Assembly: GCA_032358255.1 (NCBI GenBank) | Contig: JAULBX010026385.1 | Coordinates: 132,128-196,127, forward strand | DNA length: 64,000 nt | DNA from: Heterotrichella gracilis | Lineage: Eukaryota > Sar > Xanthophyceae > Tribonematales > Xanthonemataceae | Reading direction: 5' to 3' | Shown: piece by piece, positions 29,365 through 41,519 of the stretch | Layout of the letters: the number at the start of each line of letters is the position of its first letter | Position numbering within the stretch: position 1 is the first letter of the stretch | Notes under the pieces: model-generated | The model's input: the letters and a program-made list of their open reading frames with translations, nothing else | Told to the model about the DNA's origin: nothing | Database searches by the model: none | Position numbers and translations under genes: made by a program

Positions 29365-32300
29365 ATGGATGACACAACAGAAGAGGCTCTGGGGTGGATA
29401 GCGGGAGGGTTGCAGGAAAACCAAACAGGTATTGCTGTGAAACACAGGAGGGGGGCTGACTATTGGGCTTGTGCCAGCGCCACAGGCTGAGAAGCTGTAC
29501 TGGAAGCTATGTACGCTACTAGGTGAGGTTTAAATAGCTTCTGCCCTCCTTGACTGACAACCTTCGTATTGGCTGCCCTTCAGACACCATCAACCATGCG
29601 CACCCACCTGATTCGTCTCACCTTGTCACAGTTGGCGTCATGTTCCAGGTACCGTGGTGCAACCTGCTTGAAACCACAACTCTGAAGTCATGGTTCATAT
29701 TCTTTATGCTTATTTCACCTCAATCTTAACCAAACTAGCGGTTGCCTTTCACACTTTGAACCCACCGCTCCACTATGTAACAATTTCTTAACTATCTGGT
29801 CCTTGCAGACACTACTATTGGGCGTCTGCATTGTATGCGGTCACATCCTGGAGAGGAGAAAGATTTCATGGATTGGTGGAGCCGGATCCTCCTTGCTCAT
29901 TGGAATAGGCGCAGGAATGGCTGTATCGGTGTTCAGCCCCCACCAAACCCTTACAGGGGTTCTCAAGTTCAATGTGCGTGTTCCACTGCCACATGGACAA
30001 CTGTTTGACTTTGGCCATTGACAGGCTCGCTGATAGCTGCCTGTTCCCACAGAAAGCTTTTTTCTTTGTGGCACTGCTTCCCCCGATCATCTTTGACGCT
30101 GGTTATGGATTGAAACCTGGACCGTGAGTCTAAGTATTGGCTGCTGCTGTCTTGCTGAATGACCTCCTGGACTGTGATATACTGGCAGATGGGAACTGCA
30201 TGGTTGCATTTTTAGTGTATTTGATGGGAAAGCGCTTGCACCGCTTGTGCGGTGGAGGCATGAGCCCAATGGGGCTGGAATCAGAGGCTGCATGTGACTG
30301 CATCATTTGGTTGTGACTGCATCATCTGGTAGTAAACATCGCATCTCAGGCTGGCAGCTTGAAGGGACCCTAGAGACTAGTGACAGTCACTAGTCCCTAG
30401 TATCCCTTCAAGTTGCTAGCCTGAGAGGCAATGCTTCCATGCTTCCCCCCATATGAACCAATGTGTTGACAATGAGCATGGCACAGGTTCTTTGCAAACA
30501 TAGGAGGGATTTGCGCTACATCTTTCTTGGGGACCTTTGTCTCTTCCTTCGCAGTAGGATTTGTAATGTATGGGCACCACTGATTGATTTTGCAAACATG
30601 TATATATCATACTCGTGATCTCTGCTGTATTCAGCGATGTAGTCAATTTCCTTTTTGCACTCTGACTTGTCCAAACGAAGGCGTTTGCTGAACGGCTTTT
30701 AACACAATGGATTTCTACAATGATTCATCTATCTGCCCTATTCCTGTGACCTCTTTTCATTCAGGTGGGCAGGTGGTGCCCTGGGATTGTGCACCCCATT
30801 GTCTTTCCTTGACTGTTGTTTGTTTGGAGCGATCATATCTGCTACTGACCCGGTGCGCATTGTTTGATGTTGTAAAGGATATATTTTATGCTGCCAGTTG
30901 CGTGCAATCTCTTGGAGCCCAGTTTGTGATATGTGGGGAGCTGTGTTGGTGTTTTATGGGTGATGCATGGCATTGTTTTTTCTTGGTGCAGGCTGCACTG
31001 CATGTATTGGGCATTTCCTAAGCATTCACCAAAATATTTTGCCATGTGCGTGAAACGTATTGATCCTGCAGGTGACAGTTTTAGCAGTGTTTCATAAGCT
31101 TGGGGCTGATGAGAACCTGTACTCGATGGTCTTTGGAGAATCAGTCCTGAACGATGCAGTGGCAATTGTGCTGTACAGCACGTTTCAGATATTCAAGAAC
31201 ATTCCTGTGGGATTTGTGAGTATCTTGCGTGGATTTGGAGTCTTCATGCTGATCTTTGTGGGATCTATGCTGATTGGTGAGCTGATCAAGAGTGCATGCA
31301 ATATTTATGTCGTGATTTTGCAAACTCGTGAACTCTGCCGCGGTAATCCTATGGATGCATGTGACATAATGACATGCAACATATGCATGCCAAAGCGCAC
31401 CGTGTTGCAAGGGCGATCATGACGCTGATGTCCCGCTCAACTCTCCGCCGTTATTTATAGCAGTCGATTTTTGATAAAGGTATTTTACTTAGGCAGGTCC
31501 GTATTTTTTGCAAATCTGGCTGTACTGCTGGTAGTGCCATTCGTCCATCGGCGCCATCTGACACTACCAGGCTGGGTCAATTGTGCCCACTGCAAGCATG
31601 CGCCCCAATCTAATTTATTCCATTTTGTTCCCCAGGTATCTCAAGCGCTTTGCTCCTGTCTGTCATGCTGAAAACCAAGGTGTTTCGCAGCAAGACCCTG
31701 CCAGTGGAGCCCTGCCTGCTCATCATTACAGCATTCCTCAGCTACCTTGCGGCGGACAGCATACATCTGTCCGGCATTGTATCAATTCTATTCTGTGGCA
31801 TGGTAAGTTTACTCCCATTTCTTCCGCAGATTTGTAGACAAATTGACTGGCAGCCGCCACAAAAGGTCCTCTGAATGAGAGTACAAGCGTATGGACCCTC
31901 TGAATTACTTAAAAACCTTCATTAGAAAACCTTTTATCACCTGCAGGTAGCCGCTCACTACTGCCGCCCCAACATGGCGCATGACTCCCAGGAGCTTAGC
32001 CACTCCTTTTTCAAGATCATTGCCTCATTGGCGGAAACATTTGTTTTTGTCTATATTGGTGCCTCTCTATTCCTTCAGTTTGAAGAGCATGCTTGGGGTC
32101 CTGCCATGCCTTTTCTGGTACGCTCCCAGCCATGCATACTCATGGTATTGCCATCCTTGCACTGGCCATTATATAAGTGGAACACCTCAGCGGGAGTATT
32201 TTGAATTTAACCCATCGCTGTGTTCTTTGGCTGATCACTTTAAACACCATAATTATATAATGTAAGTGATTCACAGTTGGGATGAATGCGTTACAGGCCG

Positions 32301-33516
32301 TTGCATTGGTTGCATTGGCCATCTCCCGTGCCCTCAACATCTGGCCTTGCTGCGCCATCACCAATTTCTTCAGACCAGAGGACATGCGCATACCACAATC
32401 ACACCAGTTCATGCTCTGGTGGTCTGGGTTGAGAGGGGCAATGGCGTTTGCTCTATCTCTGGAGGCTTTGGATGACATCCCTGGTGCGCTGTGCCTCTGC
32501 TTGAGTTCGCCAGACTGAACATCATCTGTAATTTGTTGACATGCGTTCCAGCACAACAGTCAGATTAGCAGTTTGCCCTACATGCCTTGCGCCGCCTACC
32601 CTTACCATTATAGAACACAGGGTGCAGCATGCTTATTATTAAAACCAATGATGTTTTTTGTTAGGGTAGTATATTGGACACAAACACAGTTTGTCACCAC
32701 CAAGTGTCATTTTACATCATATAGCAACCCCCGTGGCTCTACAGGTGGAGGGCATGTCATCCTGACCACCACTTTCTTCATCGTACTTTTGACGGTGTTG
32801 GTCAATGGGGGCACATGTGCCTACTGGCTGGAAAAACTGCAGTTGCTGAGCGCACCAACCGCAAGCCCGTCCGGACCTCTGCAAGTCAGGTACACCTTCA
32901 CAGTGTTTGACAGTGCATGTGGCAGCCGATAGTGACCAATTGATAGCTGCTTTGCCTGTGTTGCACAATGCACCATGAGGATATGATGCATCATGACTCT
33001 GGCTGGCTGGCAAATGGTGCGCCACACCGCCACACCGCATGCGATATGCAGGACCAAGCAAGGGTGCTATGAAACCTTGGGGGATGATGATGTATGGGAA
33101 GCATCAGATGAGGACAGGATCGCAGCATTCCAGCCACATGCATCTGTAAATGGTGAATCCAGCATACCCGCACAGAGCCCTGCTAGTCATCCTGAGAAGC
33201 ACAAAGCAAAAATCGCGCTAGTGCCAGGTAACTCCAAATGTGTGCCACAGAACTGACATTGTTTTGCCGTTTTTGGATTTCTGGGGAGGCTTCCTCTCAT
33301 GTGACAGCTGGCTGAGATTGATTTTTTTTGGAATGATATAGGCACGACTGTTTGTTCATTGCAGGCAAGCCAATGTGGAAACAGGGATTGACAGGTATGC
33401 GGGAAGCCAACCGTGCAGGCGTTTTGAGTAAAATGTCCAGAATTGACCAGCAGTATCTTCAGAGAATATTTGTGAATCAGAACCCCTCAACCGACGTTGA
33501 GCTGGCAGAGGTATAG
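29365..33516 (+). CDS. NHX: CPA1 Na+(K+)/H+ exchanger, NHX (endosomal NHX5/6-like)
   Basis: The product exchanges Na+ or K+ for H+ to set endosomal or vacuolar pH. Exons supported in frame: 29365-29428, 29478-29522, 29584-29648, 29809-29973, 30053-30123, 30487-30562, 30765-30852, 31072-31276, 31636-31802, 31947-32117, 32297-32483, 32745-32889, 33052-33227 and 33365-33516. The amiloride-type '[18 protein letters not shown]', '[20 protein letters not shown]', the ion-site 'FGESVLNDA' (Asn-Asp, the electroneutral type), '[15 protein letters not shown]' and '[15 protein letters not shown]' identify the family. The C-terminus with '[13 protein letters not shown]' resembles the short tail of class II NHX. 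Phases require one further exon, of length 2 modulo 3, between 30562 and 30765, which I could not identify. The first intron (29429-29477, 49 bp) is also provisional. A perfect-looking foldback sits in an intron at 30345-30425. Confidence 0.9.
30345..30425. repeat. 81-bp near-perfect palindrome in NHX intron
   Basis: Two 40-bp arms meet at base 30385 with a single central base. The innermost 9 bp on each side are perfectly paired (ACTAGTGAC/GTCACTAGT), and the outer arms carry only a few mismatches (for example CTTGAAGGGA/TCCCTTCAAG). It resembles a foldback MITE or a long RNA hairpin. Confidence 0.85.
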
Positions 33517-35087
33517 CAGCTTGTGCAACATGCAATGATGACGTTCGCCAAATACACATGGTGTTGGATATATACTAACATCGTTTTTGTGGTATTTTTG
33601 GTAGGCACAGCACACGGAAACACCACCCCAGGAGAGACCAAGTTGAAAACAAGTATGGGGAGGGAGACTACAGCAATCTCTGATGAAGTTGTAATCCGAT
33701 GACCAGCCCGTGTGTGAAAAGCAACCAAGAGACTGTCGGTCATCCGGCTGTATCGTTGCAAATTGCCTCTGCACAATGATATCAAATATCATCAGGCGCC
33801 ACAAACTACCACAACATTCCCACAAACCACTGCTGCAATGACAAGGCAGTTGACGGGTGTGGCGCATTGCCGCTGAGCAATAACTGAATTTTTATGATGG
33901 TGTTTCTGTCTTTCCTTTTTTCCTCCATCTCAAGCTATCTTCTTGTCTTTTGTACCTACCTAAGTGACTTTTCATCCTGCACCTGTCACCAGCTATTGCA
34001 AGTTGTCGCCGCCAGGGCATCAAATCAACCAGTGCCACAGCACTTGTGGCTAAAAGGACACTCTGTGAAGCTGAATGGCTCAAGAAACGGTGCAATCTTT
34101 CGGTCTCTAGCATATTAGTATATCTATTTTGTAGAAACTTCCTTTTATACTGCCTAGCTTGCCTAAGGCTAGGCCACATGACATGCCTGGCATGATATTA
34201 CAGGCTATAATATCACGTGCCGCTGCAAACCCTTTAAGCTCCATACTGAGGAGGATCGGTCTACAAGTTTGATCATCTTAATTGGAAGGTTCAATAAATT
34301 GCCATCACTTGCTCACAGCAAGCGGGATTGTACTAAATTTATTCCAGGTGTGTGGTCCATCCAAATGCAAGATGCTGCCATCATGCCGTCTCGGTTAAGG
34401 TGTTCCTAGCAGGTCCCATTAAAACTGTTTTCAATAAGCACAAGCAGAATTTATTGCTGTAAACTGCGAAACGCCCTTTCCAGTGCACCCATTTGTGGAA
34501 CGCCCAGCTCCCCACTACAGTTGATAACACCCACACTCCTTGACCTCCCCAGTTTTCTCATAACATCTCCACTCTTTGAAAGCACAGCTGCAGCTGTCCT
34601 GGTGATGCACGAGCATAAACACCAGTTGTGGCCTTGTGTGTGGCGAGCCGTAAACGTTGAACCATTCCTTGCTTTTTGCTTTCCGTGCAGGTACTGGGAG
34701 CGCCACACAGCCACTCGCAATTGCAGGTGGAGTGCCTAGGTGAGTGGCGGAGTCGCCGCTTGTGAAAGGGACGTTGGAAAGGGCTTGGCAGGGCATATGC
34801 TAGCAACACCTTGTCTCGCAGTCAAAGCGACTCTCTGTGTTTGCTTGCTTGGTCCGCTCTGTGTTGCGCAACCGTTGTGCTTCGCTGGTGTCAACAGTCA
34901 ACCTCGACGCTGTTTGCAGGGTTGACCGCACGGTCACAGCTTTGTTGCCACAGCCAAACCAGCCCAGGAAACCCTCTTCGTTACTGTAGCCGCAATTCGT
35001 ATTGCACAAGTCATCTCGGGGGCTTCCAACACGGCCGTCGTTCATCACTCCATTGTTTCGACCTGACCTCAATTCTCATCAACCACC
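33517..35087. other. Intergenic stretch upstream of KEN-box gene
   Basis: No recognisable gene. It should contain the promoter and 5' leader of the small KEN-box protein gene. Confidence 0.45.
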
Positions 35088-35612
35088 ATGTTGCGCCAAA
35101 AATCCAACCTCCTGGCCAACTTCAGCTTGACCCCAGAGCAGCCTGCCGATGAGCAAAGAACCAGCACGTCAAAGCAGAACCCTCGAAACATCCAAGAGCA
35201 TCGGCCACAGCCTACGTTCAAGCCATCGGAAGACAAGGAAAACAGTGAGTGTTCACCTTGTGCCCTGGAACCCCTGACCGTGCTGTAAAACCATCTGGCC
35301 TGTATACGGTGGATTTTGCAGTCCATCGTGTGATCTGCAGTGGAACCCCTTCTTAACCTGTCATATTTGATTGTTGCAGTCCATATTGGCCCTGAACCCT
35401 CTCCTGACCTTTACTGTGTGGTTGCTGCAGTCCCACCACTGCTGTCTGCAGAGCAATACCCAGCATCTGGGAAGGGCTCGCATGTCAGGACCGGGAGGAC
35501 ACCTCTGACAGACGTCACCCACCTGTATGACAGCGCAAGCAAGCAGTTCCAGTTTGACACGTCTGCTGTCAGCCAGAAGAACCTGAGCAGCAAACTGAAG
35601 GGCATGCGATGA
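35088..35612 (+). CDS. Small uncharacterised protein with KEN box and RxxL-type D-box
   Basis: Two exons (35088-35244, 35431-35612) encode 112 residues. I recognise no family. The protein is polar and Pro/Gln/Ser-rich, probably disordered, with no signal or membrane segment. The splice junction creates 'EDKENIPPLL', a classical KEN degron context. A later 'GRTPLTDVTHL' matches the D-box pattern R-x-x-L-x-x-V. The C-terminus 'SQKNLSSKLKGMR' is basic. Proteins with both degrons in a short disordered chain are often substrates or inhibitors of the anaphase-promoting complex. Function here is inference only. The intron holds a series of three decoy-like TGCAG acceptors. Confidence 0.65.
35263..35438 (+). 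repeat. Three tandem acceptor-like units in KEN-gene intron
   Basis: Units with the pattern GAACCC..CTGACC/TTAACC..TTGCAGTCC recur at 35263-35327, 35341-35388 and 35391-35438, the last being the acceptor I use. TGCAGTCC is shared by all three. Confidence 0.6.
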
Positions 35613-36579
35613 GTGTAGTAGGCTAGTGGTTTCATTACTTGTACCAAAACTTAATATTCCTTTTCGCTGCTTTTGCTGCTTTACCACGCGACAACAGATT
35701 CACTAGTGGGGAGCGCTGGCAGATTTCCTGTTAGACGCTCCCCAATGCAGTGTGCCGTAGGACAGCAGAGTCTGCTTCCAGTTCCAGCAGTTGCACTCGC
35801 ATTGGGCAACCTGTGGTTTACCCTGGACAGTTTTCACCACCACTTCTCAGACGCACTTTAGCTTAGGAGAAGCCCTGGCGGTGGCACTGAGTTGAACATG
35901 GGTATGCAAAGCATTGTTCACCGTCTTGCAATGTACGGTCCACCCCAGGGCATGGCGCATGGTGACACGGCAGGGCTCCAGCTCACCATTGCTTTGCACC
36001 CCTGTCAAGTTGTGGCAGGTGTCACCATTGTTAAAGCGTTTTGGTTACTGATGATTATTACAAAGCCTCAGTACTTGACATTTTGCCACTAGGTCCACCG
36101 TGACCACCTTTCCACAGTAACCCCAAAGCCCATCCCATTGCAGCTGCGTTCATACATCACTAAAGTTTTACCTGGACTGCTGCACGCCCATTAGTAACTC
36201 TCGCAGCTGTATGTGCCACAAGTGCACGTGTTTAGGACAGGACAGAACATTTGAGTCAAAACCTGCAGCAGCTATCTGTTCGGTCAAAATTTCACTGACA
36301 GTGTAACCTTTCCGCCTTCTTGCTATCGATAAATAGCAGCCACAATAAACAGCAGTTATGTTGCCAAGCGATGCCAGCTGTCGCACTTGTCAGCAACCCT
36401 GGGAGTCAACCCCATCAGATCCCAAGAGGTCTTGACGATGCAAAAAAACCCTGATACTTCCTGTGGTGGGTGAAGGCCTACACTGTGCGTGAGTTGTGGA
36501 TCGCGTCACTGACTTCGGAAGCTTGACCAGGCGCCTGCCGACGTCCTGACATGGACAAAAATCTCCAGATGGTCCCTTC
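35613..36579. other. Convergent intergenic region
   Basis: This lies between the 3' ends of the KEN-box and TPM-RING genes. No recognisable feature. Confidence 0.5.
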
Positions 36580-39500
36580 TCACCAGCTCCCGCCTCCACC
36601 ACCGCCGCCCCTGCTGCCGCCACCTCCAAAGCTGCTGCTTGCACCGTAGGTGGACCCCGCATGGGTGCGCTCCTGGCGAACCGCAGCGTCGTGCAGCTGG
36701 AAATCGTGGTGGCCCTGCCAGTTGAAGTTGCCGGTGACCTGTGCCTCCCGGGACCAGTCGTTCACCATCCCCCTGGTGACGTAGTGGGGATACATCCTGC
36801 ACAGCCAAAAATAATCGGCTCATTATAAATCTTATATAATATACAAAGGCCTAACACAACTGCCAATGCGGGAATCGCAAATTGGTGGGGCAAGAGGTAT
36901 GCAGCTGCAGCAGCATACACATAAAAGCACACAGGCTCCCTCCACCAGCATCCAGATATTGCCAAATTCTCCAGGAGAACTTCAAGAATTTTGCAGGGTT
37001 TTGGCTGCACGTACCCTACATGCAGTGAACAACTGCATCTGTGGCATCTAGCCCATGCACATAGCTCGGCTAGCCTCAAGCACACAGCGCAGCCCCTCAA
37101 CACGCAGGGGCAACAACATGGGGCAGTATGGTACTTCCGTGCATCCACCCAGCAGACCAGCGGCTGGCAGCGCACCTATGCATGCTGTTGAGGCGGTAGG
37201 TGAGCTCCATGGGCCACATGTCAGCCACAGGGTTGGCCTGCATGTAGGTGGTGCTCTGCATAGGCGGCGGGGGCTGGGCTGCCCGAGGGTCGTGGTCGAT
37301 CGGCCTCCTGCAGATTGGGCAGCTGTTGTGCTGCTGAAGCCACCTGCAATCAGTCAGTCAGTCAGTTAGTTACAAGCATGTAACCTCCAATTGCGTGGGG
37401 AATATGTTATATAAGAGCACTTCATACTGCAGGTTGCGACTTGAGCCAACTGAGTCTACACAGGGCAGTCATTACACTAGATGCATGGATGCGGTCGGCG
37501 TCAATGCAAGACCTCAGATTGCGCCAAATCGATGAAAGGTATAAAGAGTGCTAGGGTAACACTGTTTGGCGCCCTGTGCAAAGGCTGGCTAACATCTTGA
37601 TGCATGAACAAGTGATGCATGAACTAGTGTAGACTGGTATTGGTACTGACCTCTCAATGCAGGGCTCGCAGAACTTGTGGCCACATGGCAGCGCAAGCGG
37701 CGTGCGCAGCACGGCACCTGGCGCCCCCGCAGGCTGTGCCCCCATCCCTGCCGCACGGCTCCCGCTAGCCTTTGCACCCCCGCCAGCAACCTCCTCCCCC
37801 ACAGCCCCCTTCCCACTCAGCAAGGGGTCGCGCTCAGGCGCCTCCCCTGCCTTGGCAGCACCGCTGGTTGATGCACCGGCGGCATTGGCAGCTCCTTCCT
37901 TATCAGGCTGCAAGAAGAGCAAACCTTTGTTGAGACAGATACCATAAACCAATTGATTGACATTTATTTTCAAACGTGAGTGGAGCCATGTATACTGTAA
38001 GTTATAGCCTGTAACATGTGTACGATCGCACTAATCCTATCCACATGGATACTCAACATCCACAGCAAACCCTCGCCTCACCTTGGGCCCTCCCTGTGGC
38101 TGGAAGTCCTCCAGGCACACCGGGCAGCTGTCCACCTCAAAGGTCTGTGGTGAGCGGCTGCGCCTCTCCTGCTGCTGGCGCAGGTTGGTGAGCAGGCGCT
38201 TCACGTTGGACAGCTCCTGGCGACGCGCGCTGCCCGCCCTGAATGGAGACAAACACAGTCAAAATTCCACGATAAAATTTCACAGGTCACTCCGTTTCGT
38301 TGACAAAAAACTAAATGAGGTGCAAAATACATTCACTGCTAAAATTCGATCCCTGCCATAAACCCTAAACCCTAGTATGCGCCCTGCCTGCTCGCTAAAT
38401 GAAAATAGTTATGAGCTTGACCGTGTCTGGCTCAGGTACGCCATGTTGCTACTAAGGTATCCTTATTAATCAGCTTCTCTCAGGGTTTATAAATTTGGGT
38501 TGGGTATGGGTTAGGGTTACCATGGTCAAGGTTCCATACGCTGGCAGACTTGGATTACGGGGTGGAGGGGTGCAGGGTTTTGGATAACATCAGACGGCAA
38601 AATAAGCGGGCGAACAGTGAAGCTGTGCACGCGTCACCATGCGCAGCACGGGAGCGGCGATGCAAGCAAAACTGACACCAGGCACGTGGATGTGGCTAAC
38701 CCTTCAAGGGGAGCGTGCAAAGGGTGCACTGCGAGGTTTACAAACCCAGCTTACCTCCAGGACTTGTACACCAGGAAGCCAAACAACCCAAAGAACAGGA
38801 AGAAGACGATGCTGCCCCCCCAGCCGCCCTCATCATCCTTGGGCTGAAGCCCGGCCAAGCCGAGCCCAACATCCACTACCGCTTGCTCCATTGCCCTGTT
38901 ATAGTCGCCGCTGCGCAGGTGCGGGCGCATGCCGCCCACAATCTTGTGGATGGTGGAGGTCTTGAGCTTCCTGGATGCACCTTTCCCAGTTGAGATGTAC
39001 ACCTGCAGACCCACAAATTCAAGGAGGTCACACCAAGGGCATGTGAGTACCCCGCCACAGCAGCAACACCGGTGTGCAATAGCTGTGTGTATACGCAGGA
39101 CAAAGAGATGAAGTAGAAAGACCGTGTATGTACCGGGCCACAGCAGCCAGCAGTAGCTGTGTGTCACTGGCGGCACGTACCTGTCTCGAGTTTATGGCAA
39201 GCAGGATGACCACCCCGTTGTTGCACTGTGCATCTCCCACCCCCCAGCTGTCGTGCAGCCCCTTTGCAAAAGCATGGGCCTCAGCCTCTGGCCCATCTGC
39301 TCCTGGCACGGCCATATCCCTGACAACCACAGCGGCCACCTGTGCACACCAGGAGGAAGCTACCTCAGTTTTAGACGCATCCACCCCTGCCAAAAGCTGG
39401 GCCACTTGATAAAGCAGCAGACTAGCAGTACCCCACCAAAGCAGGGAAGGGTGAGCCAACTCTATGAGTGAACAGACTAGCAAAAACAAGCTCCAGCTTG

Positions 39501-39853
39501 AAAATGATGCGCCAACTGGAGATGACCATGAGGTGGAAAGGATGGGCAAGGAAAAGGAAAGTGCACACTATTTGTACCTGGTACCCAACAGGCCCTGCAC
39601 TGCCACACTGGTCTCGGACATAGGGCTGCTTCCCTGCCGCGATGTCCCTCAAGGTTCCCTCGATGTAGTTTGCAGAGTCACGCGCCAGCACCCTGTCCGG
39701 GTCACAGACCCAGCTGGGCCTCTCCCTCCCACAGCCCCCGGGGTTGGTGTACGGGTTGGGGATGGTGCTCAGCGTCCATGTGGTGCAAAACACAGACGGT
39801 GTCGCGGTCAGCACCGCGAGGAGGACACTCCAGGTAAGGGTGTGCATACCCAT
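36580..39853 (-). CDS. Membrane-anchored TPM-domain protein with C-terminal RING finger
   Basis: Seven exons (39853-39578, 39339-39181, 39002-38755, 38238-38082, 37907-37651, 37343-37176, 36796-36580) encode ~493 residues. Order: signal peptide (1-23); TPM domain (~50-210) with 'ANYIEGTLRDI', 'WGVGDAQCNNGVVILLAIN' and 'VYISTGKGASRKL', the fold of TLP18.3/Psb32-type proteins; a transmembrane helix 'GSIVFFLFFGLFGFLVY' (~255); then a cytosolic RING. The RING ligands are 'CPVC', 'LPCGHKFCEPC' and 'CPIC', a C3HC4 set, so E3 ubiquitin ligase activity is likely. The loop between the second and third zinc ligands is ~85 residues of Ala/Gly-rich sequence, far longer than usual. The tail has 'MYPHYVTRGMVNDW' and ends in a Gly-rich stretch. 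The TPM side would face the secretory lumen and the RING the cytosol. Confidence 0.88.
37351..37370. repeat. (CAGT)n microsatellite
   Basis: About five CAGT/TAGT tetramers lie just upstream (coding strand) of the exon-6 acceptor of the TPM-RING gene. Confidence 0.75.
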
Positions 39854-40138
39854 GGCAAGGTGTGGGGTCCAGCAATGCCAGTGGCCCTTTCCAAACTTTT
39901 TTTGGTAAATGGGTTTCAGGACTAGGGCCAGTCACGGAGACCGGTGTTTGCACTCGTGTTAATGGACAGAACCCTGCATGGCCGTGCGTTAATGGCCAGC
40001 AAGGACAGTCCCTGAACCTAATAGGAAGATACCGACAGCATCTGGGCAGGTGCTCAAGGGGCGAGTTTACATTTAGCAAGCAAGATTGCCATGCGGTCAC
40101 CTTCGTAAATTCTCTTATCCAGCTATTTTCTAGGGCGT

Positions 40139-41319
40139 TCCCACCCCAGCCCATATGTAGTACAGTCTCCTGGCTGGAGCTTGTTTGTACGTATGTGGGA
40201 GCCGCTTAAAATACCCGAAGGTGCGATGCATGCATGCATATGTGATTGGGTACGCGTGCACTTGTGAACTGTGGCGAGGGCTGTGCGGTTTGGTGGCCAT
40301 CCGTTTGGCACCGAGCTGCGCCAAATGGGCTTTGCTGACATCCCACTCACCAGTGGCACTCTTCTATTCAGCACAACGAACGCCCATCGTGTTCTATGCC
40401 AGTCGACTCTATCCCTCCTAAGGAAAATTCTCGGCAAGCCTGCAGGCAGTCTAGCTATCAATGGATGTAAGCAACTTCCCTTTTAAATAATTCTACTAGA
40501 TCCCATCTTCAGCACTGCTACTGTAGCAGGAGTAGTTCACATTCTGGGACACTGCTGCCCGTTGACTGGGCTATCCAGCTATTGATACAGGCGGGGTATG
40601 ATGTCCTGGGTCACAAATAAAGCCTTCTGTGTATGTTGACCTCTGATGCACTTGCACGACCTTGCTTCCTACCGACTTTTTGGTGTCTCCGGGGTGTTGT
40701 AGTGACCATGTTTGCACCTTGACCTTGTCTGCCTTGCAAGGACTACACCACCCTATGTGACTTGCTGCTGCTGTGCAGGAAGCTACTGCCAGCATGCCTC
40801 TGTTGCAGAATCAGCCGCCGCAAGAAGCTACACATGTGGTCAATGACCCGCAAGTTCCAGAAGTGCTGGACTTGTCTGAGTCCGAGCAGTTGGACCAGCT
40901 ATTGCAAGAGATTATAAAGACAGACCAGCTGCTGTAGACCACCCACGATGACATCGCCAACCGCTTAATAGGGCTAGAGACCAACACTGCATCCAGGGCT
41001 ATGAACGCTGCTCTGCCAGTGCTCGACCTGGAGCCGTTGGTCGACCTGGCCACCAACCAGGCTCCCAACAACTTCCCTGCCACAATAACTGACCTCAAGA
41101 ACCTCACCGGACCGGAAGTGAACAACCTGCTGGCCTTCTACGGGCTCGCAACCACCGGTGCCCTGCGTACCCGCATCACACGACTGGCAAGATTCTGTGG
41201 GGTGAGACTCTCATGAGTTGGAGAGAATATTGTGGTGGGCTTGGCGATATTTGCGAATTCACTGGTCAGCTGGTCTGCTGGTTGCACTCTGCCGGAGGGG
41301 TGGCACTGCAGCTGCGTGA
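40139..41319 (+). mobile_element. Dispersed repeat, copy B
   Basis: Plus-strand relative of copy A (4010-5205). Both have the same leader, the same non-coding middle with CTACTGTAGCAGGAGTAGTTC-like sequence, and the reading frame starting near 40794. That frame encodes an acidic coiled-coil-like N-terminus and the SAP-like 'DLKNLTGPEVNNLLAFYGL' C-terminus ending at 41216. The frame is interrupted once in the N-terminal part. The better conservation of the C-terminal 51 residues (about 71%) than of the flanks hints at past selection on the protein. Homology to copy A stops at about 41319, where a separate foldback begins. Confidence 0.7.
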
Positions 41320-41329
41320 ACCACTTTGG

Positions 41330-41511
41330 AGGAAAAGCTTTAGCGATGAAAGTAAAATTGACCACGTGTACCTGAGGTCAAGCAGCTCACTCATCAACCC
41401 ACGTTCAGGGTGGCACAGATCCAGCACCATGCGTTGGTGGTGTGAGGTGCTTGACCTCAGGTACACGTGGTCAACTTTACATCTCACGCTTATTGGTAAA
41501 GCTTTTTCTCC
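41330..41511. repeat. ~180-bp foldback (imperfect palindrome) abutting repeat copy B
   Basis: Arms of ~70-80 bp are inverted copies, with a perfect 27-bp core at 41358-41384 and 41448-41474. The outer parts (AAAGCTT region) match with small gaps. Part of the loop (CAGGGTGGCACAG) also occurs at about 3991 beside copy A. Confidence 0.85.
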
Positions 41512-41519
41512 GAAGCAGG

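Noticed and set aside
38341-38520. Boundary duplication near TPM-RING exon 4 with TTTAGGGTTTA tract
   Set aside because: Telomere-like sequence is present, but the supposed exon copy (GCAGGCAGGGCGC) is GC-rich low complexity and not convincingly aligned.
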